DNA of 11,909 nucleotides. Origin: an uncultured Flavobacteriales bacterium. GTDB lineage: Bacteria; Bacteroidota; Bacteroidia; Flavobacteriales; BACL11. Each line of letters opens with the position of its first letter. Position 1 is the stretch's first letter. Both the position numbers and the translations under genes were made by a program. Shown piece by piece: positions 1-6,958 of the stretch. Where the stretch lies: NCBI GenBank assembly GCA_913047525.1, contig CAJWUS010000031.1, forward strand, positions 1 to 11,909, in the 5' to 3' direction. Below the pieces are notes generated by a model. That model had not been told where the DNA came from. It saw only the letters and a list, made by a program, of their open reading frames with translations, and did not search any database.

Positions 1-1270
1 TAAAACAAGTAATATGAGCTACTCTACTTGCTTCAGTTTCCAAAACATCTGGCTCGGAAATGAAAACGCTATCTACTACTCTGCAGCCCAATTGGTCTTC
101 TACTATTACATAATAAGAACCGAAAAGTAATCCTGAATTGGTATCAGGCTGAGAAATTCCTTGATGTCCATTACTCCAATCGTAAGAGTGAGATAAAATA
201 CCTCCAGTACTTATAATACTAACTGCTCCATCATTTCCGCCATGGCAACTTACATTCTGAATGATAGTGATACTGTCCTGAATTAATGGGTTTTCATAAA
301 TTGTTATGGTATCTTCAATAATACAACCCCAATCATCCATTACATGAACTGTATGCAATCCTGCAGCAAAATTATAAACAACAGGAGAGCTTACTGCTAC
401 ATCATCCCAAATAAATGAATAAACAGGCTCACCTCCATTTACGATTACCTCAACTGCTCCTGTACTATCACCATAACAATTCACATCTCGTATTTTATTT
501 AAAGTAGAAGTAAGCGCTATAGCTGGTTCACTTACTACATTGGAATAACTTTCAAAACAACCAGCATTATCATAAATATGTAATTCATAACTTCCAGTTG
601 GAAGATTCTTTAAGCTGTCTCTTGTAATATTCACTGGATGAGATGCCGCTTGCAAAGTATCAGGACCACTTAGCCAATAGTAAGAATAAGGCGCATAACT
701 TCCACCAGCTGTAGCAACAATATAACCAGTGCTATCTCCTTTACATGCTACATCCATTATTTGAATTGAAGCCATAAGAGGTGTTTGTGGCTGAACTACA
801 TTAATAGTGGTAAAAGTATCACAACCAAGCGCATCTGTGATTTCTACAAAATAAGAACCAGCATGCAAATCCGTCACGCTAGCATTGTTAGAAAAAGAAA
901 CTTGTGCGGCATTGTACCACTCAAAGCTATAAGGTGTTGTTCCTCCTGCCCCCCAAGCATTGGCTACTCCATTGGAATCGCCATAACATATAGCAACCGA
1001 ATCGGAAGTGATAACTTGTAAAGGATAGCCAGGTCCAACTAAAGTTAGTGGACCGGTATCAAAACAATTATTACCATCAATAACTGTAATATTATATGAG
1101 CCTACTGGAAGGTTAATAAACAGAGAATCAAAAGGAGGTGGATTTGGGTTTAAATTACCATTGATATAATAAGAATAAGGCGGTATTCCTCCTGAAGGAT
1201 AAACAGCAATTTGACCATCATGACCATCCCAACAGCTTACATTTTGAGCATTTACAGTATAACTAAGTAC
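1..1270 (-). repeat. SprB repeat array in the partial protein: five repeats plus the start of a sixth
   Basis: Protein-level tandem repeats of roughly 75-88 residues begin near residue 622. Each has an early Cys in a pattern like C-x-G-D-S-x-G (VSCWDGHDG, AICYGDSNG, VACKGDSTG, VNCYGDSTG, VSCHGGNDG), usually a GGxxPYSY-type core (GGIPPYSYY, GGTTPYSFEW), and a closing Gly-x-Tyr-x-(Val/Leu)-x-(Val/Ile)-x-Asp-x-x-Gly-Cys. The last visible residues, ITCF, are the start of a sixth unit cut by the window edge. The fifth unit has lost the PY core (GGILSHSYDW). The units are diverged in both protein and DNA, so this is an old array rather than a recent expansion. Confidence 0.85.
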
Positions 1271-3133
1271 ACCTACATTATAATCTACCAAAACAGAATC
1301 TGTTAGAGTACAACCATTCTGAGTGGTAATAGTGAGAGTGTACATAGTTGAAACTGATGGTGTAGCCCAAGGATGTATTATTGTGGGGTCATTTAGGCCA
1401 ATTGTTGGCATCCATGAGTAGGTTAAGTTATTACCTCCAACTACTGTAGCATTAGACATAAGTACACTATCACAGGTAAAATAGTCATTTCCTGTATTTA
1501 ATATTATAGCGGCTAAAGTATCTGATGGTGGAGACATTCCAGCACAATCAGAAGAAGTTGTCATATAATAAAACATTGGCGTTATATTAGCGTTTACACC
1601 TTGATGCGCGAAATTATCTATTGGATAATACATGGAATCAACTAAAGAAAAAGGACCTGAAGAATTAGTTGCAGAAAATACATGATACGTGGTAGAGGGA
1701 TTTGCTCCAGGGAGATGATTCCATGTAAGTAAAACATCACCATTATTATCAACAGTAGCACAATTCACATCTGGCGATACACTTGATGGTGCCTGAATTA
1801 CTTCAATCGTAATTGTAGCAAACCGAATAGCTGGCGCAGGACAAAAATCATCCACTACCTTTATTGCAAAAGTATAAAGATTAGAAGTTGTATTACAGCC
1901 TGCGTTTGAAGCAATGTGATAGCAAGATGTTTGCCAATTAAACACTCCTGAAACAACTGAAGGAGCCGTAAATGGCGGAGTAATACCCATCCCATTATTA
2001 AAGGTAGCGCATGGTGGATTTGCGCATAATGTAGTTGTAACAAAATCTGCAGCAAACTGTCCTCCTGATGCTTCCATTGTTAAATCTTGAGGAGAACCAT
2101 TTGCATAAATATTACTATCCGTACCTAAAATATTAAAATTAACTAAAGTTCCGGCTGTCACTGATAAAAAGTAAGATGAACCAGGAAAAGGTGGCTGAAC
2201 AAATGGAGGCGTATTAGGACTCCCAGATGCTAAAGGAGGGCAACTTAAAAGTACGACTTGGATTTCCCTGAAAACCTCAGCTACTAATTGCCCACACTTA
2301 AAAGCCGATACCCTTACACAAGTAACAAAATTACCAGAAGTATTAGAAAAATAACTAATCTCTCCGTTAACTGAATTTAAATTAGGATTTCCAGGTATAG
2401 GAGAATTGGTTGAATAAGGTGCAGAAAAAGGCAAAGTAGCAGGAGTTACAGGATTGTAAACACCATCATCTAATACATCAGCCCACTCATACACTAAACT
2501 ATCCAACTCTGGATCAGAAGCATTATGGCTATATGAGAAAGGATAGCCAATACAAATAATGGTTTTTGGTTGCTCGTTAAACTGAGGGGAAGAATCAAAA
2601 CATGGTGATGTATTTTGCTGTACTCCAGTAGTAACTGGTGTGTAAGGATACATTACTGCCCTTAAAGTAAAACCTTCATTGGCAAAACCATTGGTAATTG
2701 CTCCATTTCTACAACACTCATCCCAAGTAAAATGCCAACCACCTACTGGAGGAAGACCCGGAAGATTTATAGGTAAAGATTCATACACATATTCTTCAAC
2801 CGAACCTTGTTGAGGATTTATACAAGACATTTGCGCATTTCCACTATTTAAAGGATCGCAGGACGGAGAAATATCTAAAGGATATCCAGGAAGTAAATCT
2901 ACATTTATAGAGAAAATAATAGGGTGATTATGAACTTGTATTGATTGTGTTGTACCCGATATAGCTATACCATTACAATCTCTATATACTTTTAATCTAA
3001 AAACATATAATCCAGAGTTCACTCCTGTTTTGATACACTCCCAAGTAATTTCTCCCCCCATTAAGTGAGATGCCTTTGCAGGAGCAAAGCTAATGAGTGC
3101 TATTATTACTACTAAAAATATTTTTTTCATCAT
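1..3133 (-). CDS. Large exported SprB-repeat protein, 3' part outside the window
   Basis: The reading frame stays open from ATG at 3133 to the left edge (1044 codons, no stop seen). A second ATG follows directly at 3130; I chose the first. Residues 1-21 form a signal peptide (MMKK, hydrophobic core, AKA then Ser22). Residues 22 to about 300 match a module that opens many Bacteroidota exported proteins: SHLMGGEI, VYRDCNG, a DECCRNG motif near the middle, and a later SDPELDSLVYEW. Residues about 300-447 look like an Ig/cadherin-type stretch, 448-544 like an FnIII domain (VLLTWNHLPGA), and 545-620 like a PKD/Ig domain (YSWMPTIGLNDP). From about 622, SprB repeats run to the edge. By family knowledge this is a T9SS-exported cell-surface or secreted protein, probably adhesive; a C-terminal sorting domain would be expected outside the window. 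It lies 83 bases downstream of another SprB-repeat gene on the same strand. The exact ligand and role are unknown. Confidence 0.9.
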   Translation of the reverse strand, partial: MMKKIFLVVIIALISFAPAKASHLMGGEITWECIKTGVNSGLYVFRLKVYRDCNGIAISGTTQSIQVHNHPIIFSINVDLLPGYPLDISPSCDPLNSGNAQMSCINPQQGSVEEYVYESLPINLPGLPPVGGWHFTWDECCRNGAITNGFANEGFTLRAVMYPYTPVTTGVQQNTSPCFDSSPQFNEQPKTIICIGYPFSYSHNASDPELDSLVYEWADVLDDGVYNPVTPATLPFSAPYSTNSPIPGNPNLNSVNGEISYFSNTSGNFVTCVRVSAFKCGQLVAEVFREIQVVLLSCPPLASGSPNTPPFVQPPFPGSSYFLSVTAGTLVNFNILGTDSNIYANGSPQDLTMEASGGQFAADFVTTTLCANPPCATFNNGMGITPPFTAPSVVSGVFNWQTSCYHIASNAGCNTTSNLYTFAIKVVDDFCPAPAIRFATITIEVIQAPSSVSPDVNCATVDNNGDVLLTWNHLPGANPSTTYHVFSATNSSGPFSLVDSMYYPIDNFAHQGVNANITPMFYYMTTSSDCAGMSPPSDTLAAIILNTGNDYFTCDSVLMSNATVVGGNNLTYSWMPTIGLNDPTIIHPWATPSVSTMYTLTITTQNGCTLTDSVLVDYNVGVLSYTVNAQNVSCWDGHDGQIAVYPSGGIPPYSYYINGNLNPNPPPFDSLFINLPVGSYNITVIDGNNCFDTGPLTLVGPGYPLQVITSDSVAICYGDSNGVANAWGAGGTTPYSFEWYNAAQVSFSNNASVTDLHAGSYFVEITDALGCDTFTTINVVQPQTPLMASIQIMDVACKGDSTGYIVATAGGSYAPYSYYWLSGPDTLQAASHPVNITRDSLKNLPTGSYELHIYDNAGCFESYSNVVSEPAIALTSTLNKIRDVNCYGDSTGAVEVIVNGGEPVYSFIWDDVAVSSPVVYNFAAGLHTVHVMDDWGCIIEDTITIYENPLIQDSITIIQNVSCHGGNDGAVSIISTGGILSHSYDWSNGHQGISQPDTNSGLLFGSYYVIVEDQLGCRVVDSVFISEPDVLETEASRVAHITCF

Positions 3134-3146
3134 CTATAATTTTTTG

Positions 3147-3154
3147 CAAAGTTA
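3147..3154 (-). promoter_or_regulatory. Possible Bacteroidota -7 promoter element (TAACTTTG) before the partial SprB-repeat gene
   Basis: On the minus strand, TAACTTTG fits the Bacteroidota -7 consensus TAnnTTTG and ends 13 bases before the ATG at 3133. No TTG at the usual 17-23 base distance upstream was found, so only half of a promoter is visible. The element lies in the 83-base gap after the upstream SprB-repeat gene, so the downstream gene could have its own promoter or be read through. No hairpin terminator is visible in this gap. Confidence 0.3.
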
Positions 3155-3216
3155 TTATTTATTAAAATCTTAATCTTACTTATCTAATTTATTTTTTCAA
3201 TTTCTTAGCCGTTCAA

Positions 3217-6200
3217 TTATCTTAAAAGTGTAATATCTCCCTGCTGCTGGTATAGATAACCATCTATTCCATTTGCTTTTAAGTAGAAATAATAAACTCC
3301 ATCAGGAGCATCATCATCATTATAGGTTTTTCCGTTCCAACTTCCATTTGGAGAATCCCAATGGTATATTTTCTCTCCCCACCTATTATAAATTTCAACA
3401 TACATGCTAGATAAACTCCATCCACCAAAATCAAATATATCATTCACACCATCATCATTTGGGGAGAAAACATTAAACACATCTAAGCCCTGCACATCAA
3501 TGGTAACGAAAGTAGTATCATTACAAAGCTGACTTAATAGAGAATTTCCAGCCACAAGCATAATTTCGTATTGTCCTTGTTTGTTATAACTATGTATTGG
3601 CATATCATTAATACTTAAGATCTCCTGATTCCCATCATCATAATCCCAGATAAAAACATCCGATCCTTGACTATTATTCGTTAAATTGATGGTAAAAGTT
3701 TCTTTACCACTTATATTATCAGAATCAAAATCTGCAATTACTTGATTTGGTTCTGCTATTCCAATAACAGAATCTTTAAGGCAATTATTTGAATCCGTAA
3801 TACTTAGTAAATATTGAGTAGCCGATAAGTTGTCAAAAGTTAAAATAGTAGTTTGATTTGCATTTCCTTGTGCAATAGTATTTCCGTTCTCTGATAAATT
3901 GTAATCATATGGAGAGGTTCCGCTAATTAAAAATAGCTCCAAAATTCCATCATCTGAACCAAAACAAGTGGAATTGATATGATTATTTACATTGATTTTG
4001 ATTTCACCTGGCTCTCCTATTTTTACTGCTTTCAGAGTATCGGATGGGCAACCATTAGCATCTATTGCCCAGATGTAATAATCAGAGGCCGATAAGCCAG
4101 TTAATATTGACACATAATTCATGGTGGTTTGGCCTTGCCCATCTTTTACAAAAAGTTTATTATAAGGCACTGTTCCTCCACTAGCGGTTAAGGTTAATTC
4201 ACCCAAAGCATCTCCAAAACAAGGGTTTGGAATGTTGGATAAAATTTGTATTAAGAATTCATCAGGGTGTAGAATATTAATCGTGTCTTCAATTGGGCCA
4301 CAATTAAAACTATCGTTTATTGTAATAATATAACTTCCTGAAGTCAGCGCATCTTTATCTACTCCAGTCCCCCAATCCACAGTGTAAGGCGGCATACCTC
4401 CTTGCACACTAATAGTTGCGCTTCCATCTGCAGAATCATGACAAGATGCATGAGCAGTAACAACTGCATTGGAAGTAAGTGGCAATGTTAATTCTACAAT
4501 TGAAAGAGAATCTACTTTAATACAACCTTGAGCATCTGTTACGCTAACGGTATGCATCCCAACTGATAGACTAGAAGCAATATTACCTAAACTACCAGAA
4601 GGATCCCATAAATATTGATAAGGAGAATATCCTCCCTCAGCATGAACTTCTATATATCCAGTTGTCTCATCATAACATTTCACATGATTAGTATCGTCCC
4701 AAAAAATTATAATTTCGGTAGCTTGTGATATAATAATAGAATCGTAAACCGAACAGCCAAAAACATCCCGAACTTCAATATTATAATTACCTACAGGAAG
4801 ATTTGTAAAAATAGAATCGGTAGTAAAAATAAGGCCACTATCTACAGAATAAGAATATGCGGCTTCCCCACTTTTAATATTAATAAAAATGCTTGCTGTA
4901 GCTGCGCCATAACATAATACACTATCTGCAATTATGGTGTCTAAAATTAGTGGATTCAAAGCATTAAGCGCATCCACTTTTGCAGAATCAGCATGTATCC
5001 AATCAGGTTGCCCAATGCATCCATTAGAATCTACAACAAAAAGAGTTAGGGTATCAAAAGTTAAATTTGGGATCGTATCGCCAAAACCTGAATCTGTTGC
5101 ACCAGAAGTGCCAATCCAACTCCAATTAAAAGGAGTTGTTCCTCCCTGATAATTCATGTAAAATTCTCCATCATGAGAAACCCCTTTACATGTTTCTGGC
5201 TTAAAACCATCAATTACTTTGATGTTATAAAACAATTCTGCTGGCTGGCTGACATTAATACTGTCATAAACAGTTAAACAATTTTGGGTGTCGGAAATAA
5301 TAACAGAATATTGCGCATTGCTTAAACTATCGACAAGCATAGTAGAATATCCGTTACTCCAAAGATAGGAATATGGAGAATAACCTCCATGAGCATACAC
5401 TATTGCAGTTCCATCACTATATCCAAAACAAGTCACATTTGTTGTAATTATAGAATCAATATAAAGTGTGGAGTCAGGAATAAAAACAGTGTCAATTACT
5501 TTACAAGCATTAGCATCAAAAAGAGTAACCTCAAAGGAATCTGTGCAAAGTCCACTAAAAGTAGAATCGCTTCCAATCGGCCCATAAGGAATAGTATTGC
5601 CATAATCTAAAATAGAATAATAATAAGGTGGAATACCGCCAGTTGGAGCAGATAACAAAGTAATTTCACCATCACAAGGTAAATTGGTTGAGCATCTTAC
5701 TTCTTTCATTGCAATACCATTTTGTATAAGAGGAGTCTGAGGGTCAATCACCTTAGCTGAAGAAGAGTCAATACAATTTCCAATATTGGAAGTAGCTATC
5801 ACTCCATAAGAGCCAGGGATTAAGCCGTTGAAATATATTCCTGTATCTATCGGAATATAATAAGGAGGCGAAATGGTATATCGCCAAAGTGTGTAGGAAT
5901 AGCATGAATCCGGATAAAGCACCCGAAAAGTTCCATTAGTATCTCCATGACAAACAATATCTGTAATATGAACAGACATATCAATATCAGGTATTGAATC
6001 TGCAGAAACAGAAACATTTGTCAAAGTTGTATCGCAACCATTGGTATCTTTCACTACAACATAATAATTCCCAGCGGTTAAATTTGTAAGAATGGAATCG
6101 GGAAAAAAAGTGTTCCCAGTATCAATAGAGTAAGTTAAAGTACTTCCGACATTCATAGTATCTATATCTAAAATAATCCTACCATCATGGCCACAGCAAC

Positions 6201-6849
6201 TTTCATCAATAGTTGCGACTGAATTCACAACAAAATTTGATGTGCTACAAGGGGGATTTGACAAATTGATAGTAACAGTTTCAATTATCTCACATCCATG
6301 TGTGTCAATAACTGTTAAAATATAATTACCTGTACATAAATTATTAATATTCTGATTATTAGAGGTAAAACCTGAAGGCCCCGTCCATAAATAATTATAG
6401 GGTGGCATACCTCCTGAAACAAATACACTTATTGAGCCATCACAAGTTCCTAGAGCACTTTCATCAACAGAAATCGTAGGTGAAGAAAATAATAACAATG
6501 GAGGTTGAGTTACGGTAATATAGGCTGTATCTGCACAACCGAGAGAATCGGTTATTACAACTCTATAGTCAGTAAAAAGTGAATCAGTCAAACTTGCAGG
6601 AGTAGAAGTAAAAGTTGCAGTATCATAAGTAGTTTGTTGACTTAAAGGCAGCCACATACCTCCAAGTATTGGTGACCAATATTCTAATAAGTAACCATAC
6701 CAACCTCCGCCACCTTGAGAAATGGCTTGCAAGGTGGCAAGATCTCCATTACACATAATTGTATCGGTTATACTTAATGTAACTGTACACTGTGCTCTAA
6801 CACCAACCGAACTTAAAAATAAAACAAAAAATAGTAATCGTTTTCCCAT
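3217..6849 (-). CDS. T9SS type B-sorted SprB-repeat surface protein (gliding/adhesin-like), 1210 residues
   Basis: This is a complete exported protein. Residues 1-19 are a signal peptide (MGKRLLFF, hydrophobic core, VRA then Gln20). Residues about 21-1036 are some twelve SprB-type repeats of 75-95 residues, with recurring cores such as GGMPPYNYLW and GGYSPYSYLWS and closing D-x-x-GC motifs. Residues 1037-1124 form a PKD domain (FIWDYDDGN, HSYNKQGQYEI). Residues 1125-1210 are the gliding motility-associated C-terminal domain, the T9SS type B sorting signal (FSPNDDGVND, IYNRWGEKIY, WNGK, PDGVYYF, final GDITLLR). By family knowledge, such proteins cross the outer membrane through T9SS and are held at the surface or released; SprB itself is a mobile gliding adhesin. 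Whether this one serves gliding, adhesion or matrix is inference. The 1210 residues are far shorter than Flavobacterium SprB (over 6000), so it should not be named sprB. A second SprB-repeat gene follows downstream. Confidence 0.95.
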   Translation of the reverse strand: MGKRLLFFVLFLSSVGVRAQCTVTLSITDTIMCNGDLATLQAISQGGGGWYGYLLEYWSPILGGMWLPLSQQTTYDTATFTSTPASLTDSLFTDYRVVITDSLGCADTAYITVTQPPLLLFSSPTISVDESALGTCDGSISVFVSGGMPPYNYLWTGPSGFTSNNQNINNLCTGNYILTVIDTHGCEIIETVTINLSNPPCSTSNFVVNSVATIDESCCGHDGRIILDIDTMNVGSTLTYSIDTGNTFFPDSILTNLTAGNYYVVVKDTNGCDTTLTNVSVSADSIPDIDMSVHITDIVCHGDTNGTFRVLYPDSCYSYTLWRYTISPPYYIPIDTGIYFNGLIPGSYGVIATSNIGNCIDSSSAKVIDPQTPLIQNGIAMKEVRCSTNLPCDGEITLLSAPTGGIPPYYYSILDYGNTIPYGPIGSDSTFSGLCTDSFEVTLFDANACKVIDTVFIPDSTLYIDSIITTNVTCFGYSDGTAIVYAHGGYSPYSYLWSNGYSTMLVDSLSNAQYSVIISDTQNCLTVYDSINVSQPAELFYNIKVIDGFKPETCKGVSHDGEFYMNYQGGTTPFNWSWIGTSGATDSGFGDTIPNLTFDTLTLFVVDSNGCIGQPDWIHADSAKVDALNALNPLILDTIIADSVLCYGAATASIFINIKSGEAAYSYSVDSGLIFTTDSIFTNLPVGNYNIEVRDVFGCSVYDSIIISQATEIIIFWDDTNHVKCYDETTGYIEVHAEGGYSPYQYLWDPSGSLGNIASSLSVGMHTVSVTDAQGCIKVDSLSIVELTLPLTSNAVVTAHASCHDSADGSATISVQGGMPPYTVDWGTGVDKDALTSGSYIITINDSFNCGPIEDTINILHPDEFLIQILSNIPNPCFGDALGELTLTASGGTVPYNKLFVKDGQGQTTMNYVSILTGLSASDYYIWAIDANGCPSDTLKAVKIGEPGEIKINVNNHINSTCFGSDDGILELFLISGTSPYDYNLSENGNTIAQGNANQTTILTFDNLSATQYLLSITDSNNCLKDSVIGIAEPNQVIADFDSDNISGKETFTINLTNNSQGSDVFIWDYDDGNQEILSINDMPIHSYNKQGQYEIMLVAGNSLLSQLCNDTTFVTIDVQGLDVFNVFSPNDDGVNDIFDFGGWSLSSMYVEIYNRWGEKIYHWDSPNGSWNGKTYNDDDAPDGVYYFYLKANGIDGYLYQQQGDITLLR
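3220..3477 (-). other. T9SS type B C-terminal sorting domain (gliding motility-associated C-terminal domain)
   Basis: The last 86 residues show the full signature of this domain: FSPNDDGVNDIF at the start, YVEIYNRWGEKIYHWD, then SWNGKTYNDDDAPDGVYYFYL and a final beta strand ending in GDITLLR. In Bacteroidota this domain directs proteins already in the periplasm through the T9SS translocon. By family knowledge, type B proteins often depend on a PorP/SprF-type outer-membrane partner. No such gene is present in this window. Confidence 0.93.
3742..6789 (-). repeat. SprB repeat array, about twelve diverged units
   Basis: Tandem protein repeats cover residues 21-1036, each encoded by roughly 230-280 bases. 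Clear units include those with ALGTCDGSISV, VCHGDTNGTF, TCFGYSDGTA, KCYDETTGYI, SCHDSADGSA, PCFGDALGEL and TCFGSDDGIL at their starts. The first unit, directly after the signal peptide, is degenerate: it has CNGD but no GGxxPY core. One unit carries a vicinal Cys pair (ESCCGHDG) and another has an insertion with an additional Cys (RCSTNLPCDG). Most units have one early and one late Cys, which could pair as a disulfide; that pairing is inference. Unit boundaries were set by eye. Confidence 0.85.
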
Positions 6850-6879
6850 CCTAAACTTTTACTTTATAAAATTAACTGA

Positions 6880-6887
6880 CAAATATA
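6880..6887 (-). promoter_or_regulatory. Possible -7 promoter element (TATATTTG) for the complete SprB-repeat gene
   Basis: On the minus strand TATATTTG fits TAnnTTTG and ends 30 bases before the ATG at 6849, giving a leader of roughly 20-25 bases. No convincing TTG lies 17-23 bases further upstream, so the promoter is only half matched. It shares the 109-base divergent spacer with the helicase promoter; the two sets of elements do not overlap. Confidence 0.4.
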
Positions 6888-6903
6888 CAAAACTTTCCTG
6901 ATT

Positions 6904-6938
6904 TTTGGGTTTTTATCTTCTCTAAAAAGTTATTTTTG
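6904..6938 (+). promoter_or_regulatory. Likely Bacteroidota promoter for the UvrD/PcrA helicase gene
   Basis: TTTG at 6904-6907 and TATTTTTG at 6931-6938, separated by 23 bases, match the Bacteroidota pattern of a -33 TTG and a -7 TAnnTTTG with a 17-23 base spacer. Transcription would start near 6944, leaving a leader of about 15 bases before ATG at 6959. No Shine-Dalgarno sequence is visible, which is usual for this phylum. Confidence 0.5.
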
Positions 6939-6958
6939 ATTTTCCTTATTTTTCGTAA

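Noticed and set aside
785..2055. Short open frames of 64-78 codons inside the left surface-protein gene
   Set aside because: The long minus-strand frame across this region encodes a coherent domain series, so these are shadows without support.
3134..3216. Terminator or small gene between the two surface-protein genes
   Set aside because: The 83 bases are AT-rich with no hairpin followed by a T run and no plausible open frame.
6787..6849. Possible lipoprotein signal at Cys21 of the complete SprB-repeat protein
   Set aside because: The residues before Cys are Arg-Ala-Gln; a lipobox needs Gly, Ala or Ser at -1. Cleavage after Ala19 as an ordinary signal peptide fits better.
3217..6849. Naming the complete SprB-repeat gene sprB
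   Set aside because: It shares the repeats and sorting domain with SprB but is several-fold shorter, and many Bacteroidota encode several such proteins; orthology cannot be shown here.
1..6849. CRISPR array or short DNA tandem repeats suggested by recurring GGxPPY-coding sequence (for example near 1170, 4390, 5627 and 6396)
   Set aside because: The similarity is at protein level within SprB units of about 250 bases and the DNA is diverged; there are no identical short repeats with regular spacers.
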